64,000 nucleotides of DNA, from positions 1 to 64,000 of the forward strand of contig NZ_JBMERR010000025.1 of the NCBI RefSeq assembly GCF_048820915.1, given 5' to 3'. The translations under genes were made by a program, and so were the position numbers. Source of the DNA: Cribrihabitans_A pelagius (GTDB taxonomy: Bacteria; Pseudomonadota; Alphaproteobacteria; Rhodobacterales; Rhodobacteraceae). Positions within the stretch are counted from its first letter, which is position 1. Each line of letters starts with the position of its first letter. Of this stretch, positions 33,389 to 43,119 are shown one piece after another. A model generated the notes under the pieces. That model saw nothing but the letters and a program-made list of their open reading frames with translations, made no database searches and was not told the DNA's origin.

Positions 33389-34240
33389 TCAGCCGTTCTC
33401 CAGCGCGGCCAGCGCGCGGGCGGCTTCCTCGAAATGCTGCGGGTGGGTCTCCACCGCCTCGCGCAGGAGGTTCTCGCCGGTGGTGACATCACCCTGTTTC
33501 ACCGCCGAGAGCCCGAGTGTGTGCAGAAGCTGCGCGCGTTCGGTCTGGGTCACCGGGATCACCGGCATGGTGTAGTTGCGCTGCGCGGCACGGGACAGGA
33601 TCAGGTTGTTCTTGGCGGTGAACAGCGTCTGGTCCTGGCGGATCGCCTCGCCGAACAGCCGTTCAGCGGCGGCGAAATCGCCGCGGGTCAGCTTGGAATA
33701 GCCCCAGTTGTTCATCACCTTGGCGGGCCGCGTGGTGAGCCCCGCGGCGATTTCATAGAAGCTGTCGGCGCGTTTCCACTGCTTGTTCGCATCCGCTACC
33801 ATCGCTTCCAGCCGGTAGCGTCCGTAGGTCTCATGCGTGGGGGGCACCGAATCGAGCGCCGCCTTCGCGCCCTCCCAGTCGCCGGTGCGCACCAGCGCGC
33901 CCGCGAGTTCGACCTGGTCGGCGCTGGTCGCCCCCTTCATGGCCGCGACCTTCTTCCAGGCGGTAACACCTTCGGTCGCGCGCTTGGCCCGGATCAGAGA
34001 GGACGCGAGCCCGCGCTGCAGGTCGATCCGCTCCTCGTTGCCCTTCAGTGCGCGCTGGAAGTAGGAGACCGCCTCGTTCGGATCGGCCACGGTCAGCATC
34101 ACGTCGTTGAGGTTGCTTTCATCGACGACGTTCACCTCCTGGAAGGCGCGCTCCACGGTTTCGCCGCCGTCCTTGGCGCAGGCGGCCAGCAGCAGGGCCG
34201 CGGCTGCCAGCGAGGCGGGAAAGGTAAACGGATGGCGCAT
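33389..34240 (-). CDS. tadD: TadD-like TPR lipoprotein
   Basis: A 283-residue protein with a lipoprotein signal (lipobox L-A-A-C, Cys21) and a body of tetratricopeptide repeats, for example A-V-S-Y-F-Q-R-A-L-K-G and A-A-E-R-L-F-G-E-A-I-R. TadD-type pilotins help assemble the Tad secretin. It is the second of two adjacent TPR lipoprotein genes in the locus; 145 bases separate it from the first. Confidence 0.8.
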   Translation of the reverse strand: MRHPFTFPASLAAAALLLAACAKDGGETVERAFQEVNVVDESNLNDVMLTVADPNEAVSYFQRALKGNEERIDLQRGLASSLIRAKRATEGVTAWKKVAAMKGATSADQVELAGALVRTGDWEGAKAALDSVPPTHETYGRYRLEAMVADANKQWKRADSFYEIAAGLTTRPAKVMNNWGYSKLTRGDFAAAERLFGEAIRQDQTLFTAKNNLILSRAAQRNYTMPVIPVTQTERAQLLHTLGLSAVKQGDVTTGENLLREAVETHPQHFEEAARALAALENG

Positions 34241-34385
34241 GGATGCGTCCCTCTACTGCTCTGCTCCGGGCTGTTTTTGTCCCGGCTGTGCCTTGCCTCG
34301 GGGCTGTTCCGCCCCTTGTTTGCCACGCGCGGCCGGCGTCGGCCCTCCCGGCCTGCGGTGTGCGCCGCCGCGGGAAGGGCCCGGG

Positions 34386-34979
34386 TCACGGGGTCTGGCG
34401 AATCAGATAGCTGCCGCCGCCCTGGCGCACCAGACTGTAGGCGTGGTTTTGCGGCTCACTATGCGCGGGCTGATCCAGTTTGGCGAGGGCCAGGCGCAAA
34501 TTATCGCGGATTGCGTCACTTTCGCCATTGTCGAGCGCATAGGCGCGCTTCAGGACCTGCGCGGCCTCTGCCGTCTTGCCCTGCTCCAGCAGCACGACGC
34601 CGAGGTTGTTTGCGGCCTCGGGCCAGTCCGGCGCGGCCTCCACGGCCTTGCGCAGGAGATCCTCGGCCTGGCCGAGGCGCCGCAGTCCAAGCTTGGCCGA
34701 GCCCATGCCCGACATCACCTCGGCCGTCAGGCCCTCGTCCAGCGCCGCGCGGGTGAAGGCATCGAGCGCCAGCTCGTGCTCACCCGCCGCCATCAGCCGG
34801 TGGCCCACCGCCAGCCCGTCCTCCGCCTCCTGGCTGAGATCGGCGCCCGGTGCCCAGGGGCTGGTGTTGTCCTGCCTCAGCCCCTCAGGCGCGCAGGCCG
34901 CCGCCAGCGCAAGAAGGCTGGCGGCGGCGAGGCCTGGGGCGAGGCGGGCGGGCAGGGCCCGTCCCGGATATGTCATCAT
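34386..34979 (-). CDS. TadD-like TPR lipoprotein
   Basis: A 197-residue protein with a signal peptide and lipobox A-A-A-C (Cys29), followed by TPR repeats (A-L-D-A-F-T-R-A-A-L-D-E, A-E-D-L-L-R-K-A-V-E-A-A-P-D-W-P-E-A). Its start overlaps the stop of tadC by one base, indicating translational coupling. It and the following gene look like two divergent TadD relatives; which one is the pilotin cannot be told. Confidence 0.78.
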   Translation of the reverse strand: MMTYPGRALPARLAPGLAAASLLALAAACAPEGLRQDNTSPWAPGADLSQEAEDGLAVGHRLMAAGEHELALDAFTRAALDEGLTAEVMSGMGSAKLGLRRLGQAEDLLRKAVEAAPDWPEAANNLGVVLLEQGKTAEAAQVLKRAYALDNGESDAIRDNLRLALAKLDQPAHSEPQNHAYSLVRQGGGSYLIRQTP

Positions 34980-35962
34980 CAGTTGCCTGCGTTGCCCATG
35001 TTCATGATGCCTTGGATCGAGGGGCCGATCAGGATGATCAGCAGGGGCGGCACCGTCAGCGTCATTGTGGCAAGGGTCATCTTCACGGGCAACTTGTTTG
35101 CGGCCTCCTCGGCGCGCATCACCCGCTTGTCCCGCATCTCGCCCGCGTAGACCCGCAGCGCCTCGGCGATCGAGGTGCCGAAGGTGGCGGACTGGATCAT
35201 CACCGTCACAAATGAGGAGATATCCTGCACCCCGCAGCGCGTGCCCATGTCCCGCAGCACCTTGTCCTTGTCCTTGCCCGCCTTCATCTCGTAGGCGACA
35301 ATCTCGAACTCCTCGGCCAGCGCAGGGTAGGAGGCGTGCAGCTCCTTGGCGACGCGCACGATCGACTGGTCCAGCGACTGGCCGGCCTCGACGCAGACCA
35401 GCATCATGTCGAGCGCATCGGGGAAGCCTGCGGTAATCGCCTGCTTGCGCTCCTCGATACGGCGGGTGATCCAGTATTTCGGCAAGAGGTAGGCCGCGGC
35501 GCCCGGGCCGATGATGCGGATGATCATCTGCTGGCTGTCGAACTCAAAACCGGCCTTCAGCACATAGACATAGAACAGCCCGCCCGCGAGGCCGATCAGG
35601 CCAAGCGCGAACTGGGCGAAATGGAACAGCCGCACCGAATCCTTGGACTGATAGCCCGCCTGGCGCAGCTTCAGCTCCATCGCCGAAAGCTCGTCGGCGT
35701 TCTGCGGCTCCAGGAAGGTTGCAAATTTCTGCAGCTGCTCGTTGCGGTTGGCCTGGCGCAGGCGCTCCTTTTTCTGCGCTTTCTTGCCGCTGTCCGGCGC
35801 CATGTCGCGCTGCAGCTTCTTCAGCGGATCTTCGGGCTGGTTGAGCAGCAAGGGCACCGCCAGCAAGATCATGAACAGCCCGCCCAGCCCGAGGGCAAGA
35901 AGCGGGCCGAATGCGCCGAACTGCGCGGTCAGCCAGGCGTTGATACCGGACAGAAATTCCAT
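34979..35962 (-). CDS. tadC: type II/IV secretion platform protein TadC
   Basis: A 327-residue inner-membrane protein of the GspF/TadC family. A hydrophobic segment near 15-38 and further ones near 115-160 and at the C-terminus (L-A-T-M-T-L-T-V-P-P-L-L-I-I-L-I-G-P) frame a cytoplasmic T2SSF domain with A-G-F-P-D-A-L-D-M-M-L-V-C-V-E-A-G-Q-S. TadC works with TadB as the pilus platform. It is 11 bases downstream of tadB. Confidence 0.92.
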   Translation of the reverse strand: MEFLSGINAWLTAQFGAFGPLLALGLGGLFMILLAVPLLLNQPEDPLKKLQRDMAPDSGKKAQKKERLRQANRNEQLQKFATFLEPQNADELSAMELKLRQAGYQSKDSVRLFHFAQFALGLIGLAGGLFYVYVLKAGFEFDSQQMIIRIIGPGAAAYLLPKYWITRRIEERKQAITAGFPDALDMMLVCVEAGQSLDQSIVRVAKELHASYPALAEEFEIVAYEMKAGKDKDKVLRDMGTRCGVQDISSFVTVMIQSATFGTSIAEALRVYAGEMRDKRVMRAEEAANKLPVKMTLATMTLTVPPLLIILIGPSIQGIMNMGNAGN

Positions 35963-35973
35963 TTGCCGCTCCT

Positions 35974-36942
35974 TCAGACCTTGATGTTGGTGAGCATGCG
36001 CATCACGAAAAGATTCACCGTCAGCATGGTGCCCACGATGAAGCAGGCGGGAATGAACCAGGGGTGGTCCAGCACGGTGTCGTAATAGTTCGGATCCTTA
36101 GCGAGGATGCCGCCCAGGCAGAACAGCGGGAAGCCTGACAGGAACTTGCCCGACCACTGCGCCTCGGCGGTGATCGCCTTCACCCGGCGGAACAGGCGGA
36201 AGCGGGCGCGGATCACCTTGGCAAGCCCCGCCAGCACCTCGGCCAGGTTGCCGCCCGACTGCTGCTGGATGGTGACGGCCACTGCCAAAAAGCGCAGGTC
36301 CTGGATGTCCAGCCGCTCGGCCATTTCCTTCAGCGCCTCGCCCACGTCGCGGCCATAGGCGCATTCGTCGGCGATGATGCCGAACTCGGTGGCCAGCGGG
36401 TCCTCGACCTCATTGGCAACAATTTGCACGGCGGAGGAAAACGGGTGGCCGACACGCAGGGACCGCACCATCAGCTCCACCGCGTCGGGCAGCTGCTCTT
36501 CCAGCATCGCCAGGCGCTTGGCCGCCTTCTTGTTGACCCAGAAGAACACCGCGCCCACCCCGATCACCACCGAGCCCAGCACTCGCACCGGCAGCGCCGC
36601 CGAGGTGCCGACGCTGAGCCCCACAAAGGCCACAGCGGCAAGCCCCGCCATGATCAGCATCAGCTGCCGAGGCGTGAAGGCAATCGCCGCCTTCTGTGCC
36701 CGTTCCGACAGCAGCGAGTAAAGCGGGATGGTTTGCGACCTGGCGTGCTGGCGCAGCTCCTTGCGCAGCTGTTCCAGCACCTGCTCGCGGTTGCCGCCTT
36801 TCTCCATCATCTCCAGCCGCCGGTTGACCCGGCTGTTGAGGCTGATCGACTTGCCGAAGGTGACCAGATACAGCCCCTCCACCAGCGCCAGCACGCCAAA
36901 GAAAATCAGACCGTAGATCAGCGGCTCGGCACTCAGCTGCAT
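35974..36942 (-). CDS. tadB: type II/IV secretion platform protein TadB
   Basis: A 322-residue GspF-domain membrane protein. N- and C-terminal hydrophobic segments flank the T2SSF region with L-P-D-A-V-E-L-M-V-R-S-L-R-V-G-H-P-F and Q-Q-Q-S-G-G-N-L-A-E-V-L. Its start overlaps the stop of the ATPase gene tadA as ATGA. TadB and TadC together receive the force of TadA to assemble Flp pili. Confidence 0.92.
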   Translation of the reverse strand: MQLSAEPLIYGLIFFGVLALVEGLYLVTFGKSISLNSRVNRRLEMMEKGGNREQVLEQLRKELRQHARSQTIPLYSLLSERAQKAAIAFTPRQLMLIMAGLAAVAFVGLSVGTSAALPVRVLGSVVIGVGAVFFWVNKKAAKRLAMLEEQLPDAVELMVRSLRVGHPFSSAVQIVANEVEDPLATEFGIIADECAYGRDVGEALKEMAERLDIQDLRFLAVAVTIQQQSGGNLAEVLAGLAKVIRARFRLFRRVKAITAEAQWSGKFLSGFPLFCLGGILAKDPNYYDTVLDHPWFIPACFIVGTMLTVNLFVMRMLTNIKV

Positions 36943-38384
36943 CAGCGCTTCTCCATCACGGTGGGTTCATAGATCGAGGGCGGCAGGTCGTAGCCCCAGA
37001 GGCGGAAGCGCTCCGAAAAATGGCTGCGCACGCCGGTGGCGGTGAAATGGCCGATGATCTTGTTGTCCGGCGTGAGGCCGACGCGCTGGAAGCGGAAGAT
37101 CTCCTGCATCGAGATCACGTCGCCCTCCATCCCGGTGATCTCGGTGATCGAGGTCATCCGGCGCGAGCCGTCCTGCAGGCGGGAGGCCTGAACGATCAGG
37201 TTCACGGCCGAGGCGATCTGACTGCGCACCGCCTTGATCGGCATTTCGATCCCGGCCATCGCGATCATGTTCTCCAGCCGCGAAATGCCGTCGCGGGCGG
37301 AGTTCGCGTGGATCGTCGTCATCGAGCCGTCATGGCCGGTGTTCATCGCCTGCAGCATGTCGATCACCTCCTCGCCGCGGGTCTCGCCCACGATGATGCG
37401 GTCGGGCCGCATCCTGAGCGCGTTCTTCAGGCAGTCGCGCGGCGAGACCTCGCCCTTGCCTTCGACGTTGGGCGGGCGGCTTTCCATGCGGCCCACATGG
37501 GTCTGCTGCAGCTGCAGTTCGGCGGTGTCCTCGATGGTGAGGATGCGTTCGGAGTTGTCGATGAAGGACGAAAGCGCATTGAGCGTCGTGGTCTTGCCCG
37601 AGCCTGTGCCGCCCGAGACGATCACATTAAGCCGAGTGGAGACCGCGGCCTGAAGATAAGCCGCCATCTCTTCGGTGAAGGCGCCGAAACTGACCAGATC
37701 GTCGATGCCCAGCTTGTCCTTCTTGAATTTGCGGATCGACACCAGCGAGCCGTCCACCGCAATCGGCGGCACCATCGCGTTGAAGCGCGAGCCGTCGGCG
37801 AGGCGGGCGTCCACGTAAGGGTTCGATTCATCGACGCGCCGCCCCACCGCGGAGACGATCTTGTCGATGATCCGCATCAGGTGGCGCTCGTCCTTGAAGG
37901 CGATGTCGCTGATTTCCAGCTTGCCGCCGCGCTCGACGAAGATTTGATGCGGGCCGTTCACCAGGATGTCGCTGACGCTGTCGTCCTGCAGCAGCGTCTC
38001 CAGCGGCCCGAGGCCGGTCACCTCGTCGTAAAGCTCCTTGTTCAACTGCTGCCGGTCCTCCCGGTTCAGCACGATGCTTTTCTCTTCCAGGATCTCGGCG
38101 CTGATCGAGGCGATTTCCGAGCGCAGCTCGGCTTCGCCTGCGCGCTCCAGCGCCGCCAGATTGAGGTTTTCCAAGAGGTCCCGGTGCAGCTGGATCTTGA
38201 TTTCGCTCAGCCGCTCCTTGCGCTTGCGCTCCTTGTCGGCGGGCTGCGCTTCGGCCGCCTTGCGCGCCACCGGGCGGCGCAGGCTGACCGCGGGCTTCGC
38301 CTCCGCCTCGCCGGGGGCTGCCTCGGGGGCGGCGGGCGGCGGCGGAGCGGCTTTCGGCGATTGCTTCTTGTACTTGGAGAACAT
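36942..38384 (-). CDS. cpaF: pilus assembly ATPase CpaF/TadA
   Basis: A 480-residue secretion ATPase that powers Flp pilus extension and retraction. A Pro/Ala/Lys-rich N-terminal tail (about 1-55) precedes the helical domain; the catalytic domain has Walker A G-G-T-G-S-G-K-T-T, the Asp box with I-E-D-T-A-E-L, Walker B R-P-D-R-I-I-V-G-E-T-R-G and the His box G-S-M-T-T-I-H-A-N-S. All are intact. It is followed immediately by tadB. Confidence 0.95.
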   Translation of the reverse strand: MFSKYKKQSPKAAPPPPAAPEAAPGEAEAKPAVSLRRPVARKAAEAQPADKERKRKERLSEIKIQLHRDLLENLNLAALERAGEAELRSEIASISAEILEEKSIVLNREDRQQLNKELYDEVTGLGPLETLLQDDSVSDILVNGPHQIFVERGGKLEISDIAFKDERHLMRIIDKIVSAVGRRVDESNPYVDARLADGSRFNAMVPPIAVDGSLVSIRKFKKDKLGIDDLVSFGAFTEEMAAYLQAAVSTRLNVIVSGGTGSGKTTTLNALSSFIDNSERILTIEDTAELQLQQTHVGRMESRPPNVEGKGEVSPRDCLKNALRMRPDRIIVGETRGEEVIDMLQAMNTGHDGSMTTIHANSARDGISRLENMIAMAGIEMPIKAVRSQIASAVNLIVQASRLQDGSRRMTSITEITGMEGDVISMQEIFRFQRVGLTPDNKIIGHFTATGVRSHFSERFRLWGYDLPPSIYEPTVMEKR

Positions 38385-38467
38385 CAGCTTACCCCCAGAC
38401 CGGCTGTATGTGTGGCAGCGCCGGATTCCTTGCGGCCCGCAAGGCCGCTAAAACTAAACTGTGACCC

Positions 38468-39703
38468 TCAGGCCGCTTCGGCTTCATTCCGGCCCAGCTC
38501 GTGCAGCGAGGCCGCGAGCTTGGCGATCTCCTTGCGCAAGGGGTTCTTGGCCACGGACAGCGCCAGCGGCGTGCCGTGATCGCAGCTCTGCGGCACCGGC
38601 TTGCCGCCATCGGGCAGCTGCAGGTCGATCGAGATGCCCAGCGATTCCGCCAGCCGCTTGACCCGGGACTTGCCGCTGAGATCGGTGAATTTCGGCGCCC
38701 GGTTCAGGGCAAAGCGCAGCTTTTCGAACGGCAGATCTTCGGATTGCAGCGCCCGCTTCATGCGCAGCGCGTTCTGGGCTGAACGCATGTCCAGCTCGAT
38801 CAGCGCGAAATAGACATGTGCCACGTTCAGCACCGTCTCCGACCATTGCACCAGCGTGTGCGGCAGGTCTATCACCACGAAATCGAAATGGCTGCGCGCC
38901 ATCTCCACCACGCGCTCGATGTCATCCGGCGTCAGGATGTCGAGCGGGATCATCTCGGCAGGCGCGGTCAGCACCTGCAGCTTGTCCCGGAAGGTCAGCA
39001 GCGCCTGGCCGAACAGTTCGGCGTCCATGCTCTCAGTCTCGCTCAGCATCTCCATCACCGCCTCACGCCGGGGCAGGTCGAGATAGGTGGAGACCGAGCC
39101 GTGCTGCAGGTCGAGATCCAGCAGGCAGACCCGCGGCTCCTTGTGCTCGCTCAGCGCTGCCAGCTCCCAGGCCAGGTTCACCGCCAGTGTGCTGGAACCG
39201 GTGCCGCCCGCCAGCCCGTGGCAGGCGATGACCGCGCCTTCGCGCTTGCTGCCCGATTGCAGCTGATGCTGTTTCTCACCCGGCGCCTGACCGCCCTCCG
39301 GCGCCTGGAGGCGGCTGATGGCGGCCTGCAGCTCCTGCTCCGGCAGCGGGTAGGGGATAAATTCATCGGCGCCCTGGCGCAGCAGGCTGTGCAGCGCCGC
39401 AGGCGTCACGTCGTCGGCGATCAGGATCACCTTGATGCCCTGCGCCTTGGCCTGAGCGATGATTTCGCCCATCAGCGCCAGATCGCCTTCGTCGGCGCTG
39501 TCGATGGCCAGCGCCACAAACTGCAGCGGCTCCGCCTCGGGCTGGGAGAAGAAGGTCAGCGCCTCCTGAAAGCCGAGATCGCCCCAGGCCTCGCCCATGG
39601 CGGCTTCCATGTCTTCGATCAGGAGATCGAAATTCTGCACGTCGCGGCTGACCGTGCAGGCAATAATCGCAGAAGCGTCGGTTTGCGAGGGGTCGCTGCT
39701 CAT
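38468..39703 (-). CDS. cpaE: pilus assembly protein CpaE/TadZ
   Basis: A 411-residue protein with an N-terminal receiver-like domain (about 10-130) and a C-terminal MinD/ParA-type ATPase domain. The deviant Walker A reads H-G-L-A-G-G-T-G-S-S-T, so the usual lysine is replaced, as noted in some TadZ proteins. L-D-L-D-L-Q-H-G-S-V-S follows. TadZ localises the pilus machine at the pole. Starts at 39703, 39709 and 39712 are all possible; 39703 has the best spacing to AAGGA. Confidence 0.88.
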   Translation of the reverse strand: MSSDPSQTDASAIIACTVSRDVQNFDLLIEDMEAAMGEAWGDLGFQEALTFFSQPEAEPLQFVALAIDSADEGDLALMGEIIAQAKAQGIKVILIADDVTPAALHSLLRQGADEFIPYPLPEQELQAAISRLQAPEGGQAPGEKQHQLQSGSKREGAVIACHGLAGGTGSSTLAVNLAWELAALSEHKEPRVCLLDLDLQHGSVSTYLDLPRREAVMEMLSETESMDAELFGQALLTFRDKLQVLTAPAEMIPLDILTPDDIERVVEMARSHFDFVVIDLPHTLVQWSETVLNVAHVYFALIELDMRSAQNALRMKRALQSEDLPFEKLRFALNRAPKFTDLSGKSRVKRLAESLGISIDLQLPDGGKPVPQSCDHGTPLALSVAKNPLRKEIAKLAASLHELGRNEAEAA

Positions 39704-39884
39704 CACCATCATCCTTGTTCCCGAAGGTCGGCTGCACGCGGGGCACAGTTTGCCTCTTGGCAACAATGTCGGTGGGAACTTGGGCGAGATTGGGGCCAAA
39801 AAGCCCCAAATCTTGGGTATTGTTCACCGCTTGCAAACCGCGCGCGGCCGGTCCCGGAGCTGGCCGGCGCAGGCGGGCAGGGGC

Positions 39885-40514
39885 CTACTGCAGCTCCCGG
39901 CCGAGCGATTGCTCTTCGGTCAGCGTGGTCTCGGGCACTGCGCTTTCGACATATTCGCGGTAGATCACCTGGGCGTATTTGCCGTCCAGAAGCATCGGGT
40001 GATCCGTCAGGAACCCGCTCACCTCGGTCACCGTGCGGCGGTTGCGGCGCTCGCGGTCGGGGGTCGGGATCAACGGCTGGGTCTCGCCGAAAGAAACCAC
40101 CGCCTGCAGCCGGTGGCGGCTGACACCGCGCGCCACCAGGTAGTTCACCGCTGCCTGCGCCCGGCGCAGGCCAAGCGCCTTGTTGTAGGTCTGGCTGCCA
40201 ACCGCGTCGGTATGGCCGAAAACGCGGAAGCGCACTTCGGGGAACTGCCGGATCCAATGCGCCTGCCGGTCCAGCACCGCGCGCGCCGCCGGCTCCAGCC
40301 GGGCACTGTCGAAGGCGAAGGTGATGGTGGTGGGCACTTCTTTGGCAAAGCGGGTGGCAAGCTGGATGGTGAAGCTTCGGTCGCCGCTCATCACCGCCGC
40401 ATTGCCTGCCGCGGCATCGCCGAAGCCGCCCTCGCGGAACAGTTCGCGCCCCGCCTCGCGCTCGCAGGCCGCCACGGCCAGGGCAAGAGCAGCAATCGCG
40501 GCATGTCTGATCAT
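39885..40514 (-). CDS. OmpA-family lipoprotein of the tad locus
   Basis: A 209-residue protein with a lipoprotein signal (lipobox V-A-A-C, Cys17) and an OmpA-type peptidoglycan-binding domain: F-R-V-F-G-H-T-D-A-V-G-S-Q-T-Y-N, R-R-A-Q-A-A-V-N-Y-L and R-R-N-R-R-T. GGGAGGA before 40514 decides the start. It lies between the secretin and tadZ genes and may anchor the secretin to the wall; it is not one of the canonical Tad proteins. Confidence 0.82.
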   Translation of the reverse strand: MIRHAAIAALALAVAACEREAGRELFREGGFGDAAAGNAAVMSGDRSFTIQLATRFAKEVPTTITFAFDSARLEPAARAVLDRQAHWIRQFPEVRFRVFGHTDAVGSQTYNKALGLRRAQAAVNYLVARGVSRHRLQAVVSFGETQPLIPTPDRERRNRRTVTEVSGFLTDHPMLLDGKYAQVIYREYVESAVPETTLTEEQSLGRELQ

Positions 40515-40531
40515 CCGTCCCATCCTCCCGC

Positions 40532-41938
40532 TCAATCCAGCACGTAGCCGTAGGAGCCGTTGAAATCCTGCTTGGCGACCTCCCCGGCCGGCCCGTGGCT
40601 GGTGCGCGACGTGCGGCCGAACAGGAACAGATCCTTTTCGCTCGGCGGCCTTACCCGGTCGGTGGGCAGGGTCAGCGCCTCGCCCCGGGTCGGGGTGACC
40701 AGATGCGCGCTGATGATGATCACCAGTTCGGTCTGCTCGCGCTGGTAGTCGGCGCTGCGGAACAGCGCGCCCAGCACCGGCACGTCGCCCAGCCAGGGCA
40801 GCTGCGAGGAATTGTCGAGGAACTCGTCCCGGATCAGCCCGGCAATGGCAAAGCTTTCGCCGTCGCGCATCTCCACCGTGGTCGAGGTCTCGCGGCGCGA
40901 GAAGGCGTCGATGGTCAGCCCGCTCAGCTCCAGCGAGTTGGTCGGGTCGATGGCAGAGACCGCGGCGTTCAGCTCCAGGTTGATAAGGTCGGCGTCCACC
41001 ACCCGCGGAATGAAGTTCAGCTCGATGCCGAAGGGTTTGAACTCAATGGTGATGACGCCGTCTTCCTGCGCCACCGGCACCGGATATTCTCCGCCCGCCA
41101 GGAACTTGGCCTCCTGTCCCGACAGCGCCGACAGGTTCGGCTCCGCCAGGGTGCGCACCACGCCCTTCTGCTCCAGCGCCTCCAGCAGCAGGCTCACCTG
41201 CACCGAGCCCGCGTTGAAGCCGAACAGGAAGGCGCCGGTGTTCTCGTTTGCGGCCGGGATGTTGCCCGCCAGCGAGTTAGCCAGCGCGCCGGAAGTGTTG
41301 AGCGTGTTGGTGCCGCCGGTGCGGCCGCTGCCGGTGCCGCCGTTGAAGCCGAGCGAGGCGCTCAGCGATTTCGAGACCGAGCGCTGCATCTCGGCAAAGC
41401 GCACCTTCAGCATCACCTGCTGCACACCGCCCACAGACATCAGGTTGCTGACGCGTTCCGGCGCATAACGCTCCGCCAGGTCCAGCGCCCGCTGCAGCCG
41501 GGCCGAGCTCGACACGGTGCCCGACAGCACGATGCCGTCATTGGCGGTGCGCACCTCGATCCTCTCGTTGGGCAGGATCTGGCGCAGCCGCTCCTTGAAC
41601 TCGCTCACATCGGCCGAGACGCGGACGTCGACATTGGTGATCAGCCGTCCCGAGCCATCCAGCAGCGTCAGCGTGGTGAGCCCCGGCGACTTGCCCAGCA
41701 CATAGATAGTGCGGTCCGACAGCGAGGAGATATCCGCAATCGACGGGTTGGCGATGCTGAGTTCGGCAAAAGGTGTTGCGCTTTCGACCACCACGGCACG
41801 GTTCATCGGCACGTCGAGCGTGGCCGCGGTGCCCTTCTTGACCACCCGCAGCGATTGCGCCTGCACCCCGTCCGCCGCGGGCGCAGCCACGAGCGATAGC
41901 CCCATAAGGGCCGCCGCCACGAACCTTCGAATTCCCAT
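40532..41938 (-). CDS. cpaC: Tad secretin CpaC/RcpA
   Basis: A 468-residue outer-membrane secretin. It has a signal peptide (about 1-28, ending G-V-Q-A-Q), an N-terminal pilus-assembly domain (R-A-V-V-V-E-S-A-T-P-F, G-K-S-P-G-L-T-T-L), a BON-like segment, and the C-terminal secretin domain (V-R-T-L-A-E-P-N-L-S-A-L-S-G-Q-E-A-K-F-L-A-G-G, V-P-V-L-G-A-L-F-R-S). The start at 41938 gives a clean signal peptide. The Asn/Gly/Thr-rich stretch around 215-245 is a typical gate-loop region. Confidence 0.93.
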   Translation of the reverse strand: MGIRRFVAAALMGLSLVAAPAADGVQAQSLRVVKKGTAATLDVPMNRAVVVESATPFAELSIANPSIADISSLSDRTIYVLGKSPGLTTLTLLDGSGRLITNVDVRVSADVSEFKERLRQILPNERIEVRTANDGIVLSGTVSSSARLQRALDLAERYAPERVSNLMSVGGVQQVMLKVRFAEMQRSVSKSLSASLGFNGGTGSGRTGGTNTLNTSGALANSLAGNIPAANENTGAFLFGFNAGSVQVSLLLEALEQKGVVRTLAEPNLSALSGQEAKFLAGGEYPVPVAQEDGVITIEFKPFGIELNFIPRVVDADLINLELNAAVSAIDPTNSLELSGLTIDAFSRRETSTTVEMRDGESFAIAGLIRDEFLDNSSQLPWLGDVPVLGALFRSADYQREQTELVIIISAHLVTPTRGEALTLPTDRVRPPSEKDLFLFGRTSRTSHGPAGEVAKQDFNGSYGYVLD

Positions 41939-42152
41939 GTGACCTGCCTTTCCGATCACGCCTCTGCCCCGGGTCTTGCCGCCCGCGGTTTTGCGCACTG
42001 TGGCCCGGTTCCGGAATTATTGCAAGAATCAACGGCTTCCGCGCCCCTGCAGGGCAGAGAGCCCTGTGGGGCAGGGGCAACAGAGAAGGCCCGCGCCGCC
42101 CGGGCGGGCGGCGGGGCTGAACCTGTTAACGGACTGCGGTGCAAGGGTTTTC

Positions 42153-43010
42153 CTAGTTGGTGCAGGGAATCGGGATCTCCACCACCTCGGCGCCGCGCCG
42201 GGTGCGGATGGTGCAGACCTTTTCCTTCTCCACCTGCTGCGGCGCCTCCAGCGCGCCCAGGCCCAGAAGCTTGCGCTGGTCGACCTCCACCATCTGGGCG
42301 ATGGTGTCGTCGCCCGCGCCCACCAGGGCCAGCGACAACCGGCCGGTGGACTGCGCCTGCGCCAGCGCCGCCACCTGCTCGGGGCGCACCGCCACGGTCA
42401 CCGTACGGGCGATCATGGCGCCGTCGATGTCGCCGCCCGCGCTCTGGTCCACCGCGACCAGTTCCACATTGGTGTCGATCAGCCGGGTCACCTCGCCGCG
42501 GCCCGCGTCGGCCTGCGGCATCATGCCGGTCCAGTAGACATCGACCTTGTCGCCCGGGCGCAGGAAGCCCGACACGCCCGAGGCCACGTCCACCTTGATC
42601 GCAAAAGCCCGCATACCGCGCTGCAGACGCGAGGTGATGCCTGCATCCTCGCCCGGCGCGGTCACCTTGGCGGCCAGGACAGCCTCGCCCTTCTCCATTG
42701 CCCGCAGCACCACACGCGGCTTGCCCCCGGCCTCCGGCGGAAACAGCGCCTCCAGCGACTGGAAGGCACCTTCGGGGATGGCGTTTTCCGGCCAGCGCAC
42801 CGCGCGCACCGACTCCTCGCCCAGCCGCTCGCCGTATTTCAGCGGGGCCGTGGCGACATAGACTTCCACCGTCGGCACGATGTCGGCGCGGGCCGCGCGT
42901 TCGCGGGCCAGTTCGTTCTGATAGGCAGTAATGTAGTTCTTCGCCATCATCACCGCGCCGCCCGCAAGGGCGACCCCGACGATCAGCACCAAACCGAAAA
43001 CAGCACGCAT
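42153..43010 (-). CDS. cpaB: Flp pilus assembly protein CpaB/RcpC
   Basis: A 285-residue periplasmic protein with an N-terminal signal anchor (about 4-25) and an SAF/CpaB domain (V-Y-V-A-T-A-P-L-K-Y-G-E-R-L). It is thought to bridge secretin and peptidoglycan in the Tad system. C-terminal cysteines (C-T-I-R-T-R-R and I-P-C-T-N) could form a disulfide. ATG at 43010 gives the short basic N-terminus; it follows the third pilin gene after 109 bases. Confidence 0.9.
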   Translation of the reverse strand: MRAVFGLVLIVGVALAGGAVMMAKNYITAYQNELARERAARADIVPTVEVYVATAPLKYGERLGEESVRAVRWPENAIPEGAFQSLEALFPPEAGGKPRVVLRAMEKGEAVLAAKVTAPGEDAGITSRLQRGMRAFAIKVDVASGVSGFLRPGDKVDVYWTGMMPQADAGRGEVTRLIDTNVELVAVDQSAGGDIDGAMIARTVTVAVRPEQVAALAQAQSTGRLSLALVGAGDDTIAQMVEVDQRKLLGLGALEAPQQVEKEKVCTIRTRRGAEVVEIPIPCTN

Positions 43011-43119
43011 ACCGTGACCTCTCAAGAACTAGGGGCCGGCTCCGCGCGGGCGGGACCGGCTGCTGGATTAATCGAAAAGTTGCAAGTCAGGCCCTTGGCT
43101 TCTGCCGGCCCGGGCGGGC

